A stretch of DNA of 64,000 nucleotides from positions 2,976,001 through 3,040,000 of the forward strand of contig OZ247430.1 in assembly GCA_965232895.1 (NCBI GenBank), read 5' to 3'. This DNA comes from Bin87 sp965232895 (GTDB lineage: Bacteria > Chloroflexota > Dehalococcoidia > Lucifugimonadales > UBA3495). A program made the translations under genes and the position numbers. The notes under the pieces were generated by a model. The model was given only the letters and a program-made list of their open reading frames with translations, was not told the origin of the DNA and ran no database searches. Positions 1 through 8,081 of the stretch are shown here, in pieces (position 1 is the first letter of the stretch; the number at the start of each line of letters is the position of its first letter).

Positions 1-728
1 GCCAGCCGCGCCGTTTCCAGGATGGTCCGGTCCATGTTGAAGGCGCAGGGCATCACCATCACGTAGTCCGGCTGATACGCGATCACTTCATCCCATCCGA
101 CCTCCCGTGACTTGCCCCACTTCTCGGCCAGTCCTTCAGCGCCACCCGCCAGTTCGACCAGCTCGGGCGTCCACTGCCCGGTGTTGCGCAGCGGCTCAAG
201 CCAGTCGATGCAGAACACCTTCGGCTGGCTCCCGTCCCGGGCGCGCTCCGCAACGTAGGCGGAACGCTCCTGCAATTCTGTGACCAGACCCGAGGCGCTG
301 CCCCCTGCTCCAGCGGCGTCGCCGATGCGCTGGATGTTGCCGTAGATGTCATCGAGGCTAGCGGGACGAATGCTCAAGATCTCGGGCTGGTAGTCCAGCG
401 CTTTGCTGGCCGTTTCGAACACCGACCCGGCGCCCACCGCGCACACTTCGCACAGTTCCTGCGTGAGAATCAGGTCGGGCTGCAAGCGGCGCAAGAGGTC
501 CTCGTCGATGATGTACACGGGATTGCCTGACGCCCGCGCCTGCTGAATGATCGTGTCGATTTCCGCGCTGGAGAGGTGGGACTTGCTGCGGACGCTCCGG
601 CTGACGATGGGCAGTCCTCGGGCCTCCGCCGGATGGTCGCACATGTGAGAGATGCCAACCAGAGAATCGCCGAGCCCCAGGGCGAACACAATCTCCGTGG
701 CGCTGGGCAGCAAAGAAATGATGCGCAT
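1..728 (-). CDS. BtuF-like substrate-binding protein, 3' end cut by the window
   Basis: The 242 visible residues open with RIISLLPSATEIVFALG followed by LVGISHMCDHP, the typical N-terminus of the cobalamin/iron-chelate binding family (BtuF/FepB-like, helical-backbone fold). Further on are PDLILTQELCEVCAVG, QPKVFCIDWLEPL and YQPDYVMVMPC, which fit the second lobe. No signal peptide is visible, as is common in the cytosol-predicted 'cobalamin-binding protein' members of this family. ATG at 728 was chosen because it matches the usual family start; in-frame GTG codons just upstream give short extensions with no family similarity. The ligand (corrinoid or other metal chelate) cannot be read from the sequence. 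No transporter partner lies on the visible side. Confidence 0.8.
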   Translation of the reverse strand, partial: MRIISLLPSATEIVFALGLGDSLVGISHMCDHPAEARGLPIVSRSVRSKSHLSSAEIDTIIQQARASGNPVYIIDEDLLRRLQPDLILTQELCEVCAVGAGSVFETASKALDYQPEILSIRPASLDDIYGNIQRIGDAAGAGGSASGLVTELQERSAYVAERARDGSQPKVFCIDWLEPLRNTGQWTPELVELAGGAEGLAEKWGKSREVGWDEVIAYQPDYVMVMPCAFNMDRTILETARL

Positions 729-877
729 GGCGGCATTGTAGGCCCACGGCACACGCTTGGCAAACACCGTGGGGTTGACAACGGACGCCGGACGGATGGG
801 ATGGCACAGGTTCCGGAAAGCGGTCTGACGCTGGAATGGTATGATGAACGCCACCACCGCGCCGGGTACTCAGTGCC

Positions 878-1543
878 ATGACAACCACACCTGAACCAAT
901 CGTCGCTTCACCCACCGCGAGCGTTCGCGTGACCGAGCTGGCCGGAACCATCCGCCTGGACCTGTCTGCCCTGGGCATCGACCACCGGGCGGCTGATTTC
1001 CCGGCGCGGTTCATCGAGCTCTGTGAGCGGAACAACCTTTACGAAATGGAAGTCAACGCTGCCGGAGAGTTGCTGATACTGCCCATGACCGGATTTCGCG
1101 GTAACCAGGAAGAGAATTTTGTCAATTATTTCGTGACAGGCTGGCGGCTCTCCAACGGAGGAGCCTCGTCATCCCAGACCAGTCGTTTTCGTCTTCCCTC
1201 GGGAGAGTTTCGCGGACCGGACGCGGCGTGGATCACGCAGGAACGGTTGGATGCATTGACGGAAGATGAATGGAATCGTGTAGTGGAAGGTGCGCCCGAT
1301 TTCGTGGTCGAAATCCGTTCCAGGACAGACGACCTGCTTCCGTTGCAAAATAAGATGGACCTGTGGTTGGCCGGTGGCGCGCGATTAGGATGGCTGATCG
1401 ATTCGGCAAATCGTCGCGTACATATTTACCGTTTGGGCCAACCAGAACCGGAAGTTCTCGAAGACCCCGAAACTCTGAGCGGCGAGGATGTGATGCTCGG
1501 CTTTTCCTTCCCGGTTCGGCAGTACATTTTCGACCTGCGCTGA
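878..1543 (+). CDS. Uma2 family (DUF820) restriction-endonuclease-fold protein
   Basis: This 221-residue protein belongs to the Uma2/DUF820 family of PD-(D/E)XK-fold putative nucleases, which are multicopy in cyanobacteria and Chloroflexota and whose substrate is unknown. Visible catalytic-type residues are the GPDAAW segment (PD at 114-115), PDFVVEIRS (E145 in the E-x-R position) and K159 in LQNKMDLW; the C-terminal strand-rich part GWLIDSANRRVHIYR is also typical. Length is normal for the family. It lies 14 bp upstream of folD on the same strand but has no evident functional link to it. Confidence 0.85.
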   Translation: MTTTPEPIVASPTASVRVTELAGTIRLDLSALGIDHRAADFPARFIELCERNNLYEMEVNAAGELLILPMTGFRGNQEENFVNYFVTGWRLSNGGASSSQTSRFRLPSGEFRGPDAAWITQERLDALTEDEWNRVVEGAPDFVVEIRSRTDDLLPLQNKMDLWLAGGARLGWLIDSANRRVHIYRLGQPEPEVLEDPETLSGEDVMLGFSFPVRQYIFDLR

Positions 1544-1557
1544 TACCATTGGCTGCA

Positions 1558-2442
1558 ATGGCTGCTCGCGTCCTCAAAGGCAACGAAATCGCCGCCGACC
1601 TCCGCGCTGAGGTTGCGACCGGCGTGGCCGATCTTGTTGCGGCCGGAGGACCCACGCCAGGTCTGGCCGCCATCCTCGTGGGCAATGACCCGGCTTCCGG
1701 CGTCTATGTACGTAACAAAGGCCGGGCGTGCGCGGAAGCCGGCATATTCTCCGAAATATTCTACATGCCCGCGGACGTGTCTCAGGCCAACCTCCTGAGC
1801 CTGATCGACCAGTTGAACCAGGACACCAGGTTCCATGGCATCCTGGTCCAACTCCCCCTGCCTGACGGCATCGACGAACACACGGTCATCGAGCGCGTTG
1901 ACCCCAGCAAGGACGTGGACGGCCTCCATCCCACCAGCCAGGGTCGAATGCTCCAGGGAGAGCCCGCCTACCTGCCCTGCACTCCCTCCGGCGTACAGCA
2001 AGTCCTGCTGCGTTCCGGATACGACCCCGCCGGCCAGCACGTCGTGATCGTAGGCCGCAGCAACATCGTCGGGAAACCCCTGGCGGCCCTGCTGATGCAG
2101 CGCAATACCGGCGGCAACGCCACCGTCACCGTCTGCCACACGCGCACCCACCACCTGCCCGAAATCACCCGCCAGGCGGACATCCTCGTCGCCGCCATGG
2201 GAGTACCCCGAGCCATCGGCGCCGACATGGTGCGCGAGGGCGCAGTCGTAATCGACGTGGGCATCAACCGGGTGGATGACGCAACCCGCCGCCGCGGCTA
2301 TCGCCTGGTGGGCGACGTGGATTACGAGCCGGTCGCCGCCAAAGCCGAGGCCATCACTCCCGTACCCGGCGGCATTGGCCCGATGACGATAGCCGTGCTC
2401 CTCAGCAACACGCTGGAGGCCGCCCGCCACAGCCCGGATTGA
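1558..2442 (+). CDS. folD: FolD: methylenetetrahydrofolate dehydrogenase / methenyltetrahydrofolate cyclohydrolase
   Basis: FolD is the cytosolic bifunctional enzyme interconverting 5,10-methylene-THF and 10-formyl-THF with NADP. The 294-residue product has the substrate signature with S47, Y50 and the catalytic K54 (SGVYVRNK), GILVQLPLPDGID, DPSKDVDGLHP, the Rossmann segment VIVGRSNIVGKPLAALL and the C-terminal PVPGGIGPMTIA. An open frame continues upstream through the Uma2 gene, but ATG 1558 gives the family-standard N-terminus (AARVLKGNEIAADLR). It is followed 3 bp later by queA, so the two are probably co-transcribed. Confidence 0.96.
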   Translation: MAARVLKGNEIAADLRAEVATGVADLVAAGGPTPGLAAILVGNDPASGVYVRNKGRACAEAGIFSEIFYMPADVSQANLLSLIDQLNQDTRFHGILVQLPLPDGIDEHTVIERVDPSKDVDGLHPTSQGRMLQGEPAYLPCTPSGVQQVLLRSGYDPAGQHVVIVGRSNIVGKPLAALLMQRNTGGNATVTVCHTRTHHLPEITRQADILVAAMGVPRAIGADMVREGAVVIDVGINRVDDATRRRGYRLVGDVDYEPVAAKAEAITPVPGGIGPMTIAVLLSNTLEAARHSPD

Positions 2443-2445
2443 TTC

Positions 2446-3501
2446 ATGGAGTCAGGGCGAACCGGTGACTTCGACTACGTCCTGCCGGAAGAGCGCATCG
2501 CGCAGACGCCGGTAGAGCCCAGGGATTCCTCTCGTCTGCTGGTCCTGGACCGCAACCGGCCCGACGGCCAGATCGAGCATCGAACTTTTCGGGAGTTGAC
2601 CGACTACCTGCGTCCCGGCGACCTCATGGTCTTCAACCGGAGCCGTGTAATACCGGCCCGTCTGTACGGCACGGAGACACGGTCCGGCGCGCGCGTCGAG
2701 GTCTTGCTGGTCCGGCGCCAGGAACCGGGTATCTGGCAGGCGCTGGGCAGGCCTGGCCGCCGGCTCCGGGTGGGCGCCCGCGTCAGGGTAGAGGCGCACA
2801 ACGGGTCCGGTTCGGCTCAAGTTGAGATCATCGAGGCCCGGGAAAACGGGTTGCGCCTGGTGAAGGTCAGCGACGATTCGGCGCTGGACGGCCTCGGCGA
2901 ACTGCCGCTTCCTCCCTACATCAAGGAGACACCCGACGACCCTGACCGTTATCAGACCGTCTATGCCGACGCGCCCGGCAGCGTGGCGGCTCCCACCGCC
3001 GGGCTCCACTTCACCCAGCCGCTGCTCGACCTCATTCGCTCGCATGGAGTGGGCACCGCGTGGGTCACCCTGCACGTGGGCCTCGACACCTTCCGCCCGG
3101 TCCACGGCGAGGACATCGCCGAGCACAAAATCCACACGGAATGGTTCGAGCTGCCCGAGGACACGGCGGCGGCCATCAATGACGCTCGGCGGCGCGGCAA
3201 CCGCATTATCGCCGTTGGAACCACCACCGTCCGCACCCTGGAGCACGTCGCGCGGGATGCCCATGCAAACGGAGCGCCAGAGATTCACGCCGCCACCGGC
3301 GACGCCGACCTGTTCATCCTGCCCGGCCACCGCTTTAATCTGGTGGATGCCATGGTGACCAACTTCCACCTGCCCCGGTCCACCCTGCTGATGCTGGTGT
3401 CCGCTTTTGCGGGCCGGGAGCGCATCCTGGCGGCATACGAAGAAGCAGTCCGCCGCGAGTACCGCTTCTATTCGTTCGGCGACGCCATGCTGCTGATCTA
3501 G
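2446..3501 (+). CDS. queA: QueA: S-adenosylmethionine:tRNA ribosyltransferase-isomerase
   Basis: QueA transfers and isomerises the ribose of SAM onto preQ1-modified tRNA to make epoxyqueuosine. The 351-residue length is normal. Recognisable segments are FDYVLPEERIAQTPVEPRD at the N-terminus, LMVFNRSRVIPARLYG, LPLPPYIK, DRYQTVYA, GSVAAPTAGLHF, TLHVGLDTFRPV and TNFHLPRSTLLMLVSAFAG. It follows folD by 3 bp. The next queuosine step, epoxyqueuosine reductase QueG, is encoded elsewhere in this window (24434-25603), so the last two steps of Q synthesis are both present but unlinked. Confidence 0.97.
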   Translation: MESGRTGDFDYVLPEERIAQTPVEPRDSSRLLVLDRNRPDGQIEHRTFRELTDYLRPGDLMVFNRSRVIPARLYGTETRSGARVEVLLVRRQEPGIWQALGRPGRRLRVGARVRVEAHNGSGSAQVEIIEARENGLRLVKVSDDSALDGLGELPLPPYIKETPDDPDRYQTVYADAPGSVAAPTAGLHFTQPLLDLIRSHGVGTAWVTLHVGLDTFRPVHGEDIAEHKIHTEWFELPEDTAAAINDARRRGNRIIAVGTTTVRTLEHVARDAHANGAPEIHAATGDADLFILPGHRFNLVDAMVTNFHLPRSTLLMLVSAFAGRERILAAYEEAVRREYRFYSFGDAMLLI

Positions 3502-3805
3502 CGTCACCGCACACCGGTCGGCCAGGTTCGAACGCCTGCGGGAACATGAGCCCCCATGACGTCCGGCGGGCTACGGGCAGCCTGTCTGCTCAGCAGGCCG
3601 CGTAGGCGAGGGCACTGAAATCCGGTTACTTGGCTGAAGTAGATCATAAGCGGCGTCAGCGAATCGCCGGAAGGGTACGACAATAGTCCCGTTATAATGG
3701 CAAACCCCGTGGGAATGGCGGCGGAGACCAAGCCGCATTGACACCCGCCGGGCCCCTGCTTAGACTCACGGCGACGCGCCAGCACCATGCGAGGAGGAAC
3801 CGGCG
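3502..3805. other. Intergenic region upstream of the M20 peptidase gene
   Basis: No credible gene is seen. A perfect TATAAT lies at 3693-3698, about 110 bp before the peptidase start, but no good -35 box stands 16-18 bp upstream, so it is only a weak promoter candidate. The region lacks the repeat cores that fill most other long gaps here. Confidence 0.35.
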
Positions 3806-5164
3806 ATGCCCGACCTAACTGATCTTTTCCGGCAGGTTGACGAAGCCGAAAATGACATCGTCGCCCTCGAACAGGCGCTGGTGCGCATCCCGTCGGTAAA
3901 CACGGGTTTCATGCCCACCGGCGACGAGACGCCGGTCTGCGAACTGGCCCGCGACTTCCTGGCCGAAGACGGCATAGAGTCAGAAATCCTGGAGTCGGCG
4001 CCCAACCGGGGCAACCTGATCGCGCGTCTGGAGGGACGTTCGGGCAACGCCGGTCTGATGTTCATGTCGCACACCGACGTGGTTCCGGTGGAGGACGAGT
4101 CCAAGTGGCGGTTCCCTCCCTTCAGCGCTACCATCGCGGACGGGCGCATATTCGGGCGCGGAGCGACGGACTGCAAGGGACTGCTCACGGCGCAGCTGAT
4201 GGCGGTACGCATCCTGAAGCGCAACGGCATCGAGCTGGAGGACGGGCTGATCCTGGCGGCCGGGGCGGACGAGGAACACGGCGGCCGGTACGGGTTCGGC
4301 TGGCTGGCCGACAATTATCCCGAGAAACTGGCGGCGCCCTTCGCCGTGAACGAGGGCGGCGGCACGCCCATCGAGGCGGCGGGCGCGCTGACCTACGTGC
4401 TGGGTGTGGGGGAAAAGGGTCGCTTGCAGGTGGAGATCGACGTCAAGGGCACCAGTTCCCACGCATCGGTGCCCTGGCAGGGAACCAACGCCCTGTACCG
4501 GCTGAGCCGCGCGCTGTCTTCAATCGAGGGGTTCGAGGCCGACCGGGACACCTCCGGCGCGATTTTCGATCACCTCTCAACTTTCGCGATCGAACACGCC
4601 CCGTCGGCGGAGAACGTGGACAACATCATCGCCGAGATCGAGCCGGACAACCCGCGATTCGCGTCCATGCTGCGGGCGCTGTCGCGCATGACGCTGACTC
4701 CCACCATGGTGCGGGGCGGCATCAAGTCCAACAGCGTGCCGGAATCGATCCGCCTGACCTGCGACGTGCGCACACTGCCGCACCAGGACGATGACTACGT
4801 GAGGCAGCAATTGGACGAGGTGCTGGCGGACGTGCCGGGCGTCTCGTACGAAATTGACTACATGGCGCGGCCGAACTCTTCGCCCTTTGATTCGCCGCTG
4901 TCCGACAGCATTCGGCGCGTCACCGCTCAAGCCCTGCAGCGGGACAACATCCAGTGGGTGCCGGCGATCAGCAACGGGTTCACCGACTCGCGATTCACCC
5001 GCCCCCTGGGCACGGTGACCTACGGTTTTTCCGGTTCCCACCCGGACGACGACCCCATGCTCAACTACTCCCACGGGACCAACGAGTCGGTGGGCATCAG
5101 GAGCCTGGTCAGCGGGACCAAGATCATGCTGGGACTGGCGTGCGACATGCTGGCGGTGAAATAG
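3806..5164 (+). CDS. M20 family metallopeptidase / deacylase
   Basis: This 452-residue cytosolic zinc hydrolase belongs to the ArgE/DapE/CPG2-like M20 family. Zinc and catalytic residues are visible: H89 and D91 in MSHTDVVPV, D122 in GRGATDCKG, the acid pair E156/E157 in DEEHGG, and a C-terminal His in NYSHGTNES. A dimerisation lid domain lies in the middle (ITA-type VKGTSSHASVPWQGTNAL). A strong Shine-Dalgarno GAGGAGG lies 9 bp before the ATG. The natural substrate (peptide, N-acyl amino acid or carbamate) cannot be inferred. The stop is one base from the enoyl-CoA hydratase start, so both are one transcript. Confidence 0.9.
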   Translation: MPDLTDLFRQVDEAENDIVALEQALVRIPSVNTGFMPTGDETPVCELARDFLAEDGIESEILESAPNRGNLIARLEGRSGNAGLMFMSHTDVVPVEDESKWRFPPFSATIADGRIFGRGATDCKGLLTAQLMAVRILKRNGIELEDGLILAAGADEEHGGRYGFGWLADNYPEKLAAPFAVNEGGGTPIEAAGALTYVLGVGEKGRLQVEIDVKGTSSHASVPWQGTNALYRLSRALSSIEGFEADRDTSGAIFDHLSTFAIEHAPSAENVDNIIAEIEPDNPRFASMLRALSRMTLTPTMVRGGIKSNSVPESIRLTCDVRTLPHQDDDYVRQQLDEVLADVPGVSYEIDYMARPNSSPFDSPLSDSIRRVTAQALQRDNIQWVPAISNGFTDSRFTRPLGTVTYGFSGSHPDDDPMLNYSHGTNESVGIRSLVSGTKIMLGLACDMLAVK

Positions 5165-5165
5165 C

Positions 5166-5963
5166 ATGGAGTACGAAAACCTGCGGATCGACCGCGACGG
5201 CCAGGTCGCGACGGTTGTCCTGAACCGGCCCGAGAAGCTCAACGCCATCGACCGGAACCTGCACCATGAGATGATGGCGGCGTGCGCCGAGTTGCGGGAC
5301 GACGACGACGTAAGGGTGGTTATCTTCACTGGCGAAGGTCGCGGCTTTTGCTCCGGCGCCGATCTCACCGGGGCGCGGCCCAACGACGAACACGCCAGCC
5401 GCGGCGAGCGCCTGGACGAGTACAACTGGGTTGGCCGGCAGGCGCTGATGGTTTACCGGGACCTGAACAAGCCGACCATCGCCGCGGTGAATGGCGTCGC
5501 CGCCGGCGCCGGCATGGGTCTGGCGCTGGCCTGCGACATGCGGGTCGGCTGCGAAAACACGCGCTTCAAGACGGTGTTCATCGAACGGAGCCTCAGTCCT
5601 GATTCGGGGCTGTCGTACTTCCTGCCCCGCATCGTAGGGTCGAGCCGCGCGTTTGACCTGGTGTTCACGAGCCGGACGGTGGACGCTGAGGAGGCTTACC
5701 GTCTGGGGCTGTTGGACCGGCTGACCACAGCCGAGAATCTGCTGGGCGATGCGAAAGAACTGGCGAGGCAGATCGCAGCCTGGCCGCCGGTGGCCATGCA
5801 GATGTCAAAGCGGGCGTTGCAGCGCAGCCTGGACACCACGCTGGAGGACCAACTCCAGTACGAGACGCACAGCATAGTGTTCGCCCGACGCGCTCCGCAT
5901 GACGTCGCCGAGGCGGCGGCGTCTTTCCGCGAACGGCGACCGCCGGTTTTTACCGGCGAGTAG
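5166..5963 (+). CDS. Enoyl-CoA hydratase/isomerase family protein, PaaG-like
   Basis: This 265-residue crotonase-fold protein has both oxyanion-hole segments, GRGFCSGADLTG (residues 59-70) and GVAAGAGMGLALACDMR (110-126). The active-site loop reads ERSLSPDSGLSYFLPR, closer to the PDSG/PDGG loop of PaaG-type isomerases than to the glutamate pair of classic hydratases, so a 1,2-epoxyphenylacetyl-CoA-type or Delta3-Delta2 isomerase is possible. The substrate is unknown. It is immediately downstream of, and probably co-expressed with, the M20 peptidase. Confidence 0.88.
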   Translation: MEYENLRIDRDGQVATVVLNRPEKLNAIDRNLHHEMMAACAELRDDDDVRVVIFTGEGRGFCSGADLTGARPNDEHASRGERLDEYNWVGRQALMVYRDLNKPTIAAVNGVAAGAGMGLALACDMRVGCENTRFKTVFIERSLSPDSGLSYFLPRIVGSSRAFDLVFTSRTVDAEEAYRLGLLDRLTTAENLLGDAKELARQIAAWPPVAMQMSKRALQRSLDTTLEDQLQYETHSIVFARRAPHDVAEAAASFRERRPPVFTGE

Positions 5964-6016
5964 CGTTGATAGCATGAAGGTAGGGGCCGTCGCCTAATGC
6001 GGGGCCCGGGCATCGT

Positions 6017-6898
6017 ATGACCACCCACATCGCGAACATAGCGCAAGCCACACCCGTAAACGCCGGGCGCGACGCCAGGGCACTGCGCGTCGCCCAAGCC
6101 CTGCGCGATGCCATTGACGCCGAGTGCGTCATCCTGTTCGGCTCCCGGGCGCGGGCTGACTGGACGGAACGCTCGGATATCGACCTGATGATTGTCGAAC
6201 CGGAGATTCCAGAGCCGGAGCAGAGGGAAAAAATCGAACGCATAGCCAAAGAGCTGGCTAATCGGGCTTACCCTGACTGCGATTTCGTGTCGGTGGATTT
6301 CGTCTATTTGACTCGCGCCGAATACGAACGCAAGAGTGTCCACACCCTGAATCACGTTGCCCGGTTCGCCCGCCGGGAGGGCATCATCGTGCTCCGAAAT
6401 CCGGACGATTTCCCCGGCAGCGACGCAGCCGACGACCCCGACCACTGTGACGAGTCCATGGAACGCCAACTCCGCATCGCCGACGCCAACACCCACTACC
6501 GCGCCATGCACGTCATGATGGACGCCGGCCTGACTGACAAAATAGCAGCCTACAACGCACACCAGGCGTTGGAGCATGCCATGAAGGCGCTCATTTCGGC
6601 GCAGGGACACGAATACCGTCACACCCATGCGCTTGACTTGCTGCTGGGGGATATACGAGCGAACGACCCGCATTTGAACTTACGGCCCCGCAGCGACCTG
6701 CTCCAGCTCAACAACTTTGCCGGGGGCAACCGCTACGGCCCGCTGCTCACCCCCATATCCGACTACACTGACATGGCCAACCGCGTCGCCGACGATCTGA
6801 ATCGCCTCTACGACGAAGTTGCCCGGCTGACCGGCGAAAACGCCTGGGACGTGCCGCCGGAAGGCAGCGACAACCCAATCGAGCCACGCCACCGATAG
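6017..6898 (+). CDS. Fused nucleotidyltransferase (MNT)-HEPN domain protein
   Basis: The 293-residue product combines two domains normally encoded as a toxin-antitoxin gene pair. Residues about 25-115 are a Pol-beta-type minimal nucleotidyltransferase with the signature GSRARADWTERSDIDL (42-57, catalytic Asp pair DID). Residues about 150-275 form an alpha-helical HEPN-like domain (YNAHQALEHAMKALI, then EYRHTHALDLLL, resembling the HEPN R-x(n)-H region). In known MNT/HEPN pairs the nucleotidyltransferase AMPylates and silences the HEPN RNase; a fusion would put both in one chain. The gene stands alone between the enoyl-CoA hydratase and the PLP enzyme. The function is inferred from domains only; an aminoglycoside-nucleotidyltransferase-like role is an alternative. 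Confidence 0.82.
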   Translation: MTTHIANIAQATPVNAGRDARALRVAQALRDAIDAECVILFGSRARADWTERSDIDLMIVEPEIPEPEQREKIERIAKELANRAYPDCDFVSVDFVYLTRAEYERKSVHTLNHVARFARREGIIVLRNPDDFPGSDAADDPDHCDESMERQLRIADANTHYRAMHVMMDAGLTDKIAAYNAHQALEHAMKALISAQGHEYRHTHALDLLLGDIRANDPHLNLRPRSDLLQLNNFAGGNRYGPLLTPISDYTDMANRVADDLNRLYDEVARLTGENAWDVPPEGSDNPIEPRHR

Positions 6899-6925
6899 GA
6901 TAATAACGCCGAAAGGAGCCTGACC

Positions 6926-8074
6926 ATGACCACCGCCGATTGGGGAAATATCTACAAGGAACTGGGAGCGGCGCCGGTGATCAACGCCACCGGCAGCGTG
7001 ACCATGCTGGGCGGTTCCACGCCCATCCCGGAAGTGCGCGAGGCGATGGCGGCGGCCGACGGCGCGTACATTCCGCTGATGGAGTTGCAGGAGGCGGCGG
7101 GAGCGGCGATTGCGCGCATGGCCAACGTGCCGGCGGCGTACATCACGTCGGGCGCGGGTTCGGCCCTGATGCTGGCCACGGCTGCCGCCATGGCCGGTGA
7201 CGACGACGACCGGATCCAGCAGTTGCCGAACACCGATGGGATGAAGAACGAGATCCTCATCCAGACGCGGCAGAGGTACTGGTACGACCGCTGCCTGGAG
7301 TTGGCCGGAGCGAAGCTGGTCATGTTCGGCTCGGAAGAGGAGACCACCGCCGAGGACCTGGAAAAGGCTATCGGGCCGAACACGGCGGCGGTGCACTACT
7401 ATGCCGTGGAGCAGGAGTACGACCCCAACGCGCTGTCCCTGGAGGACACCATTGCCATCGCTCACGCCCACGACGTGCTGGTCACGGTGGATGCGGCGGG
7501 CCAGATCTATCCGCTGGAGAACTTCGGCAAGTACGTCCGGATGGGCGCCGATTTCCAGTGCATCGCGGCCAAGTACATGGGCGCGCCACAGTCCACCGGG
7601 CTGGCGCTGGGTTCTCCGGAGATGATCCGCAAGATTGGACTCCAGGCATTCGCCAGCTACGAGGGCCGGCGGGTGCGCGGGGTGGGCCGACCCCAGAAGG
7701 TTGACCGGCAGGAGATGATGGGCGCCGTGGCGGCGGTTCAGGTGTGGATGACGATGAACCACGAGGACCGGCTGGCTGACGCGGAACGGCGGACCCGCGT
7801 GATTTTCGGCGCCGTTGACGGGGTCCCGGGGCTGAATGCCGAACTGATCGACAACGTCATCGGGCACCAACCCTACGGGCTCAACATCCGGGTGGACGCA
7901 GCGGTCGCCGGTTTCGATATCTACGACCTGCGGGACCGGCTCAAGGAAGGCGACCCGCCGATCTGGACGCGGGTTCGGGACGGCGAGGACTGCATCACCA
8001 TCCACATGTTTGGCCTCAACCCGGGCGAGGACCAAATCGTCGGGGAGCGAATCGCGGCCCTGTTCGGCAAGTAA
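6926..8074 (+). CDS. SelA/DgaE-like PLP-dependent enzyme (aminotransferase class V fold)
   Basis: This 382-residue protein begins with the SelA-like pattern INATGSVTMLGGSTPIPEV. The PLP aspartate is visible in LVTVDAAGQIYPL (D189) and the Schiff-base lysine is probably K216 in IAAKYMGAPQSTG. The family includes L-seryl-tRNA selenium transferase and D-glucosaminate-6-phosphate ammonia-lyase; nothing here points to selenium metabolism, so a lyase or aminotransferase acting on an amino or cyclic substrate is more likely. GAAAGGAG provides a ribosome-binding site. It is followed 7 bp later by hydantoinase A and B genes, which suggests one catabolic operon for a cyclic imide or lactam. Confidence 0.85.
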   Translation: MTTADWGNIYKELGAAPVINATGSVTMLGGSTPIPEVREAMAAADGAYIPLMELQEAAGAAIARMANVPAAYITSGAGSALMLATAAAMAGDDDDRIQQLPNTDGMKNEILIQTRQRYWYDRCLELAGAKLVMFGSEEETTAEDLEKAIGPNTAAVHYYAVEQEYDPNALSLEDTIAIAHAHDVLVTVDAAGQIYPLENFGKYVRMGADFQCIAAKYMGAPQSTGLALGSPEMIRKIGLQAFASYEGRRVRGVGRPQKVDRQEMMGAVAAVQVWMTMNHEDRLADAERRTRVIFGAVDGVPGLNAELIDNVIGHQPYGLNIRVDAAVAGFDIYDLRDRLKEGDPPIWTRVRDGEDCITIHMFGLNPGEDQIVGERIAALFGK

Positions 8075-8081
8075 GCGGATC

